Virus record (IMG/VR): IMGVR_UViG_3300036828_000483
Span: 1-43,759 of that record
DNA: 43,759 nt
From: a virus
Direction: 5' to 3' (one strand)
The position numbers and the translations under genes are program-made. Of the stretch, positions 38,519 to 43,759 are shown in pieces; within the stretch, counting starts at the first letter, position 1, and every line of letters starts with the position of its first letter. The notes beneath the pieces are model-generated. The model did no database searches and had not been told where the DNA came from. It worked only from the letters and a program-made list of their open reading frames with translations.

Positions 38519-39486
38519 CCGAACGCGTCCTGGACTACGATCACAACCTCGTCGGACAGGAAAACGGCTGGCAATGCGGCCCCGCATCCGCGCAGGTGGC
38601 GCTGTCCTGCCGCGGCATCTTCGTTGAGGAGTCGGTGCTGGCCGCCGAGTGCGGCACCGACCAAGACGGCACCGACTACGTCGGCCTGATCGAGAACTGC
38701 CTCGACCCAAGATTGCCCGAGGCGAACTACACCAGCGTGGACGCCCCGCACGATCCGCCGACCGCCGACGAGAAAGGGCAGCTGTGGGACGGCGTCCTGC
38801 GTTCGGTTAACGCCGGGTATGCGGTGGTGATGAACTGGGTGGTCCCGGCCAGTAACCGCCCGGTCGGGGTCAAGGGCAGCCAATCCCCGAATTACGGCAG
38901 CTACACCACCTTCCACTACGTGACCTGTGTCGGCTACGACGACGAGTATCCGGGCGGCGCGGTGTGCATCGCGGACAGCGGTTTCCAGCCGCCGCAGTAC
39001 TGGATCACCTTCGACCAGTGCGCCACCCTGATCCCACCCAAAGCGTTGTGCTACGCCGATCTACCCGGCGCCAGCACCCCCCCAACCGCCCCTGATTACC
39101 CCGTCCTGAGCTACGAACAGTTATGCGGCCCAGTTGATCCGGGCAGCGGCTACGGGACGGGCTGGGCGCAGCTGGGCACCAATGCGGCGGGCCAGAATCT
39201 GTACGTGGTGGACGCGCTGTCCGACATCCTGCACCTGCTGGAGCACGGTAAGTCGGGTGGGCATCCGCGGTCGGCGGTCGCCACCGCCGCCGACCCCCCC
39301 GACTACATGCAACTCGGCTATGAGCAGCTCGCCGGCCCGGTCAAAGACGACGGGTACGGGCACGGCTGGCCGCAGCTGGGCGGCCGCACGATCACCGACG
39401 CGGTCGCGCACATCAAGAACACGCTCGCCGGGGAGCCGCCCCCTTTCCACCCGGCGGCGGCCCGACAGGACGGGTTGCGCTGCTGA
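38515..39486 (+). CDS. Lysin A: C39-type endopeptidase with two C-terminal repeats
   Basis: Starts at ATG 38515 (ATGA overlap); 323 residues. The N-terminal 180 residues are a papain-like C39 peptidase: NGWQCGPASAQVAL with Cys21, TFHYVTCVGYD with His134, CIADSG with Asp154. The C-terminal part holds two related motifs, SYEQLCGPVDPGSGYGTGW and GYEQLAGPVKDDGYGHGW, about 65 residues apart, likely the cell-wall-binding part. No amidase or muramidase domain is visible, so it may cut peptide bonds only. It degrades peptidoglycan once the holin has opened the membrane. Confidence 0.85.
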   Translation: MTERVLDYDHNLVGQENGWQCGPASAQVALSCRGIFVEESVLAAECGTDQDGTDYVGLIENCLDPRLPEANYTSVDAPHDPPTADEKGQLWDGVLRSVNAGYAVVMNWVVPASNRPVGVKGSQSPNYGSYTTFHYVTCVGYDDEYPGGAVCIADSGFQPPQYWITFDQCATLIPPKALCYADLPGASTPPTAPDYPVLSYEQLCGPVDPGSGYGTGWAQLGTNAAGQNLYVVDALSDILHLLEHGKSGGHPRSAVATAADPPDYMQLGYEQLAGPVKDDGYGHGWPQLGGRTITDAVAHIKNTLAGEPPPFHPAAARQDGLRC

Positions 39487-40382
39487 CGTTCGCCGGCACC
39501 TGGGCCCCCCCCGGCATCGGCTACCCCTCCGACGTCGCACACGCCTGCACCGACATCGCCGACGAAATCCCCGTCCAAGCACCCTGGTCCTTCGGCCCGA
39601 TCCCCCCCGGCGACTTCCGCGCACCGAGCTATCAGGAAAGCGTGACCATCGGGGTGGACTGGGCCGTCCAATGGAGCCTGGACAACCCCGACCGACCCGT
39701 CATCGCCGGCGGCTACAGCCAAGGCGGCGAGGCGGCATCACGCTACCGGATGGAATTCGAGCCCGGCGGCCGACTAGCCCACCTACGCCCCAACTTCGTC
39801 GCCGGCTACATCTTCGGCAACCCATCCCGGCACCTAGAAAAAACGTTCCACGACGGCCCACCCACCGACGGCGAAGGCATCGCCCAATTCCGGCTACCAC
39901 TCTTCGGCGACGAATGGTGCGAACTCATCGACACCTACGATATGTACGGCGGGGTGCCCGCAACCCTCACCGGCGAGATCATGCGTGATGTTTACACCCT
40001 GGCCACCGAGATGGAAATGCATAGTGGGGCAGCCGCATTCGCCCAAACCCTGGTCGCCAACTGCCTCGAAGTGCTCGGCAATTTGGACGGCGACGCCTAC
40101 GACGATGTGAAACGCGGCATGTACCGGCACGGCATCGACATCGAGGAAGCGCAGCTGCTGCCCGAGGCCCGAATCAACCCGCTGACCGACCGGCTGCTCT
40201 CGGTGAAGGGCATCGCCGCCACCATCCAGGCCTGCGTGCTGGGTATCCAGTTCATGTGCTGGCAGCCGCCTACTGCGCCACATATTGAGTACCACGTGCG
40301 TGAAGTGTTCCCCGGCCAGACCTACGTGCAACTGGCTATCCAGCACGTACATCACTGGGCCGGTGCGAGGAAGGTCGGATGA
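39483..40382 (+). CDS. Lysin B (mycolylarabinogalactan esterase), probable CTG start
   Basis: Conserved LysB sequence (TFAGTWAPPGIGYPSDVAHAC) begins right after the lysin A stop, but no ATG, GTG or TTG lies in frame there. CTG 39483 overlaps that stop as CTGA, mimicking the usual ATGA. GTG 39642 is the first ordinary start and would remove this conserved end. The 299-residue protein has the serine-esterase elbow GGYSQGG (Ser79), DTYDMY for the Asp region and a C-terminal HVHHW with the likely catalytic His. It releases the outer mycolate layer, so the host is mycolic-acid bearing. Confidence 0.88.
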   Translation: MTFAGTWAPPGIGYPSDVAHACTDIADEIPVQAPWSFGPIPPGDFRAPSYQESVTIGVDWAVQWSLDNPDRPVIAGGYSQGGEAASRYRMEFEPGGRLAHLRPNFVAGYIFGNPSRHLEKTFHDGPPTDGEGIAQFRLPLFGDEWCELIDTYDMYGGVPATLTGEIMRDVYTLATEMEMHSGAAAFAQTLVANCLEVLGNLDGDAYDDVKRGMYRHGIDIEEAQLLPEARINPLTDRLLSVKGIAATIQACVLGIQFMCWQPPTAPHIEYHVREVFPGQTYVQLAIQHVHHWAGARKVG

Positions 40383-40630
40383 TGACGGAATTGAACAGAT
40401 GGCAGGTCGTGTTCGCGAAGTATTGGAAGGCCGCGATCGCTGCTGTGGGGGCGCTGCTCATCCTGGCGAATACTCTTGTCGGACTGAACTTTTGGAGCGA
40501 ACGAACCCTGGATTGGATCTCCACCGGCATCGCCGGCCTGACCGCCGCCGCCGTGTTCTTCAAGGCCAACCAGAAACGCGCCGAACAGATCACCGGCATC
40601 GACATCGACCAGGACGCTGTGGAGGGATAA
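40379..40630 (+). CDS. Putative holin, two membrane helices
   Basis: Starts at ATG 40379 (ATGA overlap; ATG 40382 adjacent); 83 residues. Two hydrophobic segments, AAIAAVGALLILANTLVGLNF and WISTGIAGLTAAAVFF, are joined by a short polar turn, followed by a charged C-terminal tail (KANQKRAEQITGIDIDQD). Size, topology and location next to both lysins fit a class II holin, which makes the pores that let lysin A reach the wall. Confidence 0.75.
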   Translation: MMTELNRWQVVFAKYWKAAIAAVGALLILANTLVGLNFWSERTLDWISTGIAGLTAAAVFFKANQKRAEQITGIDIDQDAVEG

Positions 40631-40633
40631 AAC

Positions 40634-41170
40634 GTGTGGTGGTTCGTCATCGGCATCGGGGCGGTGTCGGTGGGCTACCTACTGTGTTCTTCCCCTGACG
40701 CCGGTGCCGACCCGATCCCTGTCCCGGTCCCGCTCCCGGTCCCCGGCGGCGGCATCATCGCTGGCGCCGTCGGCGGCGGAGGCGGTGGTGGCGGTCCGGG
40801 TGGTGTCGGCATCGCCGCCCCCGGCCTAGCCCCCCAAGCAGCCACCATCTTCCTGTGCCCCGGTGTCGGCGGGGCCGCCGCAGCACTGGGTGCCGGCGGC
40901 GGCTACTGCGACTTCAGCTTCAGCCAAGAAGGCCACATTCACTGCGAGTGGGGCGGCCTGGCGCCGGTTGTTGATGTGTGGAACTGCTGGCGGGTGTGGC
41001 GCGGCCAACCCGATCACCCCGCGCACCCCGACCCGGACATTGTGCCCGACGGCTGGGGGGTGCCGTGGGCTTTGAACGGGCCGACACCGCAAGATCAGTG
41101 GCCCCCACCCGGCCTGGCACCCGCGCCGCCGCCACAATCATCACCGGCCGAACCAGCGCCGCCACCATAG
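40634..41170 (+). CDS. Secreted Cys-rich, Gly/Pro-rich protein of mycobacterial style
   Basis: Starts at GTG 40634; 178 residues. The N-terminus (WWFVIGIGAVSVGYLLCSSPDAGADP) is a short signal-like helix, possibly with an AGA-DP cleavage. A Gly-rich stretch follows, then GGYCDFSFSQEGHIHCEWGG, VWNCWRVWRGQPDHP and DIVPDGWGVPWAL, and a Pro-rich tail. I recall similar short secreted proteins in mycobacterial genomes (memory, not checked). Placed right after the holin, it may be a late envelope-acting factor or a gene acquired from the host. Confidence 0.65.
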   Translation: MWWFVIGIGAVSVGYLLCSSPDAGADPIPVPVPLPVPGGGIIAGAVGGGGGGGGPGGVGIAAPGLAPQAATIFLCPGVGGAAAALGAGGGYCDFSFSQEGHIHCEWGGLAPVVDVWNCWRVWRGQPDHPAHPDPDIVPDGWGVPWALNGPTPQDQWPPPGLAPAPPPQSSPAEPAPPP

Positions 41171-41173
41171 CTA

Positions 41174-41533
41174 TCAGCGCGTTTTACGGATACCCGTAGC
41201 TATGAACCGGACATGGTCTGCCCAGTTGCGCGCTTGGGGCTCGTACGTTTCTGGCATCGGCGGCAGCATGGTGTGGGGCGGTAGTTCGCTCCATTCGCAT
41301 CCGTTCCAGTAGCGCTGGATATGGGTATTTGTAGGGTCTGGGTACCAGCCCGCGATCGGGGCTATCGGGGCTTGGGGGCGAGTGCGTAGGAATAGGATGA
41401 TGATGATGCCGATGACGCCGAGTAGTGCGCCGAGTATGGTGCCTTCTCTCCATCCCCGGTTTTTGGAGTTGGTGATGGCTCCGCCGATGACGGCGCAGAT
41501 CACCGATGCAAAGAGCAGTGTTTCTAGATTCAT
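41174..41533 (-). CDS. Membrane protein with DUF2510-like C-terminal motif
   Basis: The leftward start is ATG 41533, chosen because it overlaps the stop of the small gene upstream (ATGA) and follows GGGAGAA; ATG 41542 lies inside that gene. The 119 residues have two hydrophobic segments (LLFASVICAVIGGAIT and GTILGALLGVIGIIIILFL), then GWYPDPTNTHIQRYWNGCEW. This matches the DUF2510 signature of actinobacterial membrane proteins. Reversed relative to the lysis genes, it may be expressed in the lysogen, for example for superinfection exclusion (inference). It converges on the lysis operon end. Confidence 0.72.
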   Translation of the reverse strand: MNLETLLFASVICAVIGGAITNSKNRGWREGTILGALLGVIGIIIILFLRTRPQAPIAPIAGWYPDPTNTHIQRYWNGCEWSELPPHTMLPPMPETYEPQARNWADHVRFIATGIRKTR

Positions 41534-41637
41534 TTCTCCCATTCCAGTGTTTCGATGCGGTCCCAGAGGATCATGATGTGTTGTTGCAGTGCCTGACAGG
41601 CGGCGCAGTCGCCGCCTTGCAATGATCTCTGCACCAT
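41530..41637 (-). CDS. Small 35-residue protein, first gene of the leftward operon
   Basis: The leftward ATG 41637 lies 6 bases after a good -10 element, so it may be leaderless. It reads MVQRSLQGGDCAACQALQQH then a helix (IMILWDRIETLEWEK) and stops at 41530, overlapping the DUF2510 gene start (ATGA). A CAAC pair suggests metal or disulfide. The overlap and promoter support it being real despite its length. Confidence 0.6.
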   Translation of the reverse strand: MVQRSLQGGDCAACQALQQHIMILWDRIETLEWEK

Positions 41638-41643
41638 CCCCAG

Positions 41644-41672
41644 AATATAGACGCCTGCAAAGATCTATGCAA
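41644..41672 (-). promoter_or_regulatory. Leftward sigma-A-type promoter
   Basis: On the minus strand TTGCAT (complement of 41667-41672), a 17-base spacer and TATATT (complement of 41644-41649) form the best sigma-A-type promoter in the window. The ATG of the small gene is 6 bases downstream, so the transcript would be leaderless. It lies between divergent genes and could also influence the rightward HTH gene. Confidence 0.65.
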
Positions 41673-41683
41673 CAGTAAGAGGC

Positions 41684-41857
41684 GTGGAAGACCTCATCGG
41701 ATCAGCCGAAGCCGCCACCATCCTGCACGTCGACCAAGCCACCATCACCCGCTGGGTCACCAACGGCACCCTCACCCCCGCCACCAAACTCCCCGGCCTC
41801 TCCGGCGCCTACCTCTTCCACCGCACCGACATCGAAACACTCGCAACCCATGATTGA
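41684..41857 (+). CDS. Excise-like helix-turn-helix protein
   Basis: Starts at GTG 41684 and stops at 41855-41857; 57 residues. LIGSAEAATILHVDQATITRW is an HTH of the excisionase/MerR (HTH_17) type, then SGAYLFHRTDIETLA forms the wing and last helix. Next to the integrase it is a good candidate recombination directionality factor, although a second similar protein is encoded at the window start. It overlaps the next gene by 8 bases. Confidence 0.75.
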   Translation: MEDLIGSAEAATILHVDQATITRWVTNGTLTPATKLPGLSGAYLFHRTDIETLATHD

Positions 41858-42014
41858 ACACGAATTGCTGGCCGAAGACGCCGAATCTGTGGCGCGCGAA
41901 TTAGACCGGGCGCACCCCGACCGCATCTGCGCCTGGTGCCACCATCCGCGCAACAGCGACGAATGCCAGTTCGCCGCGAAGCACACGCCCTATGTTGAGA
42001 GGTTCGCGCCGTGA
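41850..42014 (+). CDS. Small Cys/His-rich protein
   Basis: A 54-residue frame from ATG 41850 to 42014, overlapping the HTH gene end. A helical N-terminus (ELLAEDAESVARELDRA) precedes a zinc-type set CAWCHH, then C and H in DECQFAAKH. It converges with the integrase gene 3 bases downstream. Function is unknown. Confidence 0.6.
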   Translation: MIEHELLAEDAESVARELDRAHPDRICAWCHHPRNSDECQFAAKHTPYVERFAP

Positions 42015-42017
42015 TGA

Positions 42018-42863
42018 TTATCGGCGTGCCGCGGCGTCGCACACCGCCCGTAAATCAGCCGCCGCCACCGCCGTATACCGCTGCGTCGTCGCCACGCTGG
42101 CATGGCCAAGCATCTCCTGAATAGCGCGCAGATTCCCCGTCCCCGCATAGCCCCGCGTCGCAAACCGGTGCCGCAACTGATGCATCGACCACCCCGGCGG
42201 CATCACCGCACTGACCAGGTGCCCGACCCGATCCGCGGAGATGTGGCCGTCGATCTTGCCCGGGAACACGAAGCCGCCCCACGGCGCGGTCCGCCGGATC
42301 CGGCCCGCGAGCTCGGCGGTGACCGGGATGACCCGCTGCCGCGCACCCTTACCATGCACGATCAGCGACGGGCCATCGATGCCGGCGAGCAGGTCGTCAC
42401 GATGCAGACACGCCACCTCGGCGCGACGCAACCCGGCCTGCCCGGCCAGCCGCACCATCAACGCCACCCGGACATCGGTGATCGCCGCCAGCGCGGCCCA
42501 GACGTCGTCGGTCACCGGGCGCGGCGCCGCGACCGCCGGGCGCACCACCGGCAACCCCGCGGCCGGATCGGCGTCCACCACACCGGTCACCAACGCCCAC
42601 CGATAAAACGAACCCAGACTGGCCCGCAGCCCGCGCCGATGCTCCAACGACACCGCCCGCCCGACAATCCGCACCAGCTCCGCGGTGGCCACCTTATCCG
42701 GATCGGACACCCCCAACTCGCGGGCCACCGACCGGACATGCGACCGCCGCGTCTTCCGCGTCGCCGCCGACGTCCCGGCGGCCGCCAACCACACCAGCCA
42801 GTCCTCGATCAGTTCATCCCAGCGGCCGGGCAGACGGTAGGACAACACGTGAATATCGGGCAT
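42018..42863 (-). CDS. int: Tyrosine integrase
   Basis: Leftward from ATG 42863; 281 residues. The N-terminal core-binding domain (about 10-105) is followed by the catalytic domain with all expected residues: R146 in GLRRAEV, K172 in HGKGARQR, H228-x-x-R231 in MHQLRHRF, H254 in LGHAS and the nucleophile Y263 in TQRYT. The protein is short, lacking a long arm-binding N-terminal domain, so it may belong to a simpler XerC-like group. It integrates and excises the prophage at attP/attB; a tRNA-like segment near 43650 is a candidate attP. Confidence 0.93.
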   Translation of the reverse strand: MPDIHVLSYRLPGRWDELIEDWLVWLAAAGTSAATRKTRRSHVRSVARELGVSDPDKVATAELVRIVGRAVSLEHRRGLRASLGSFYRWALVTGVVDADPAAGLPVVRPAVAAPRPVTDDVWAALAAITDVRVALMVRLAGQAGLRRAEVACLHRDDLLAGIDGPSLIVHGKGARQRVIPVTAELAGRIRRTAPWGGFVFPGKIDGHISADRVGHLVSAVMPPGWSMHQLRHRFATRGYAGTGNLRAIQEMLGHASVATTQRYTAVAAADLRAVCDAAARR

Positions 42864-42878
42864 ACGTATTCCGACTAT

Positions 42879-42923
42879 TCAGGTGAACGCACCCCGGTAC
42901 AACCGGTATGTGACCAGCTTCAT
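42879..42923 (-). CDS. Possible 14-residue leader peptide upstream of integrase
   Basis: A leftward ATG at 42923 with a strong ribosome binding site (AAGGA, 6 bases upstream) opens a 14-codon frame, MKLVTYRLYRGAFT, ending 15 bases before the integrase ATG. Translation could couple to or regulate integrase. It may be a chance frame. Confidence 0.35.
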   Translation of the reverse strand: MKLVTYRLYRGAFT

Positions 42924-42956
42924 AGGTTTCCTTAATATCCGGCCGCGGACCGCTAA

Positions 42957-43151
42957 TCAGCGGTTAGCATTCCCGTTCGTGACCGTTCCCGCCGCCCACG
43001 TACGCTGCGGAGGGTTCCTTTCCATCCACCAAGTGTGCTGCGGTGGGCCGAAGCAATCACAGTAGTGATAAGACCGCCGACACTCGGGGCATTGATACGT
43101 CGGCGTCATCAGCCGACGAAACCACCCGTAACGCCACAGCAGTCGCTTCAT
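42957..43151 (-). CDS. Small basic zinc-ribbon-like protein
   Basis: Leftward from ATG 43151, preceded by TGAAAGGAATAGCGGC (ribosome binding site AAGGA); 64 residues. A basic aromatic start (KRLLWRYGWFRRL) precedes QCPECRRSYHYCDCFG, a zinc-ribbon pair set, and a Trp-rich end. The stop codon lies inside a palindromic repeat. Function is unknown; early leftward lysogeny-side gene. Confidence 0.65.
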   Translation of the reverse strand: MKRLLWRYGWFRRLMTPTYQCPECRRSYHYCDCFGPPQHTWWMERNPPQRTWAAGTVTNGNANR

Positions 43152-43184
43152 GCCGCTATTCCTTTCAAACCGCTAATCGGCAGA

Positions 43185-43376
43185 TTAGCGGTGCGCATTA
43201 AGCCCGAGTTTGAGGCGTGCCCACTCGGCCAGGAGAGGGTCCGCCTCCGGTGAATCCAGCGGGACGAAATAGCCGCTCTTAGTAATGATGGCCCCCTCAT
43301 CCCCGACGCTGATGCTCACCGGGCAGCAGCCCAAGACTGGGTCAACGTAGTTAAAGTTGTAATGTGTAGTGCTCAT
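43185..43376 (-). CDS. Small hypothetical protein, 63 aa
   Basis: Leftward from ATG 43376 with the same leader sequence as its downstream neighbour (TGAAAGGATAGCGGC). It reads HYNFNYVDPVLGCCPVSISVGDEGAIITKSGYFVPLDSPEAD then a helix (LLAEWARLKLGL). It has a small alpha/beta appearance with a CC pair. It ends NAHR-stop, with the stop entering the repeat element. No family is recognised. Confidence 0.65.
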   Translation of the reverse strand: MSTTHYNFNYVDPVLGCCPVSISVGDEGAIITKSGYFVPLDSPEADPLLAEWARLKLGLNAHR

Positions 43377-43462
43377 GCCGCTATCCTTTCAGAACCGGGC
43401 AGATCAGCGGTGTAGTGGTTACGCGGGGTCAGGCCGCGCGGGTCGGCAGATCAGCGGTTCAC

Positions 43463-43615
43463 TTACCACGTCGCCCCTTCAGCCTCGGCGATACACTGGC
43501 CACACTGGTCGGCAGTGAGTTTGCCATCTGCATCAGGTTCGCTCCCGATACTGACCACTCGGTCATTGCTGTAATCACCGTGTCGACGACACCAAAATTC
43601 ACTCATGGCTTTCAT
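43463..43615 (-). CDS. Small zinc-ribbon-like protein, 50 aa
   Basis: Leftward from ATG 43615, overlapping the stop of the next upstream gene (ATGA), to TAA 43463-43465. It reads EFWCRRHGDYSNDRVVSIG then TADQCGQCIAEAEGATW, with a C...H and a CxxC pair typical of a mini zinc ribbon. Function is unknown. Confidence 0.6.
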   Translation of the reverse strand: MKAMSEFWCRRHGDYSNDRVVSIGSEPDADGKLTADQCGQCIAEAEGATW

Positions 43616-43759
43616 GCTGCCTCATCCTCAAGCCGCTGACCGAAGGGTTGGTGGTTCGAGTCCACCCGGGGGAGCGGCGGCTCGATCCCCAATGACAGCC
43701 ACACCAGATCGCAGCCAGTACGTGTCGCGATGCGGCGGCACACCGACTCGTAATCCCGC
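43612..43759 (-). CDS. Partial gene at the window's right edge
   Basis: The leftward frame is open from the window edge to TGA at 43612-43614 (48 residues visible), overlapping the next ATG (ATGA). It reads DYESVCRRIATRTGCDLVWL then GIEPPLPRVDSNHQPFG and an acidic end. The VDSNHQP part is the antisense of the tRNA-like T-arm at 43650-43666, so the attachment core may lie inside this gene. The start is outside the window; product unknown. Confidence 0.5.
   Translation of the reverse strand, partial: RDYESVCRRIATRTGCDLVWLSLGIEPPLPRVDSNHQPFGQRLEDEAA
43650..43674 (+). other. tRNA T-arm-like segment, candidate attP core
   Basis: GGTGG (43650-43654), loop TTCGAGT and CCACC (43662-43666) form a perfect T-arm with the GTTCGAGTCC consensus, followed by a 7-base acceptor-like CGGGGGA. 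No matching 5' half of a tRNA exists upstream, so it is not a whole tRNA gene. Phage attP cores often copy the 3' end of a host tRNA gene. The integrase is 800 bp away. Confidence 0.5.

Larger units (their letters stand above)
42949..43458. repeat. Repeated intergenic leader element around ACCGCTRATC / GATYAGCGGT
   Basis: Copies lie at 42949-42964 (palindrome ACCGCT-AATC-AGCGGT), 43168-43192 (9-bp arms CCGCTAATC/GATTAGCGG), 43396-43410 and 43445-43458. Two of them continue into nearly the same sequence up to the start codon on the minus strand, ending TGAAAGG(A)ATAGCGGC-ATG. Three leftward genes end inside or next to the element, with the stop codon part of it in two. This resembles start-associated repeats of some mycobacteriophages. 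Confidence 0.75.

Overview
The window looks like most of the genome of a temperate siphovirus (actinobacteriophage) or the matching prophage, and the host is most likely a Mycobacterium or close relative. The reasons are high GC, GTG starts, ATGA/GTGA start-stop overlaps, the HK97-type head and long-tail gene order, a lysin B esterase (made only by phages of mycolic-acid hosts), a DUF2510-type membrane protein, and a secreted Cys-rich protein of mycobacterial style. The genome is cut at an arbitrary point: DNA-metabolism genes come first, then terminase and structure, then lysis, then integrase. No immunity repressor is visible, so a short control region is probably outside the window.

Layout. 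1-8.6 kb (+ strand, tightly overlapping genes): excise/MerR-like HTH (partial), small zinc-ribbon proteins, a RecB/Cas4-like exonuclease and RecT-like recombinase pair, a Dam-type adenine methyltransferase, a replication-initiator-like protein whose gene carries seven 11-bp tandem repeats, a Holliday-junction-resolvase-like nuclease, a virion-like protein, and an HNH endonuclease. 8.6-9.1 kb: a 500-bp non-coding, repeat-rich region (candidate cos, origin or bidirectional terminator). 9.1-10.6 kb (- strand): a small virion-like protein, an HTH protein and a glycosyltransferase, with a + strand zinc protein overlapping the glycosyltransferase antisense. 10.7-16.7 kb: TerS, TerL, a membrane protein, portal, protease and capsid. 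16.7-19.1 kb: an insertion-rich patch (hairpin, endonuclease VII-like HNH with a structured leader, small genes, a reversed moron). 19.1-23.1 kb: head-tail connectors, major tail protein and tail assembly chaperones. 23.1-38.5 kb: tape measure and a long run of minor tail proteins rich in duplications and G-x-G-x-L-S-A repeats. 38.5-41.2 kb: lysin A (C39), lysin B, holin-like protein and a secreted protein. 41.2-43.8 kb: a leftward membrane-protein operon, an HTH protein, tyrosine integrase, and small leftward genes linked by repeated intergenic leaders. A tRNA T-arm-like segment near the right end is a candidate attP.

How it works together. Integrase plus HTH (excise-like) proteins handle lysogeny. 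The exonuclease/RecT/resolvase/initiator set handles replication and recombination. HNH, TerS and TerL package DNA into the protease-processed capsid. The tail is built on the tape measure with paralogous, collagen-like and repeat-bearing tips that the glycosyltransferase might decorate. C39 lysin, LysB and holin release progeny. Reversed genes with their own promoter-like sequences (18350-19063, 41174-41637) are candidates for expression in the lysogen. All calls come from reading the sequence; no database search was made.
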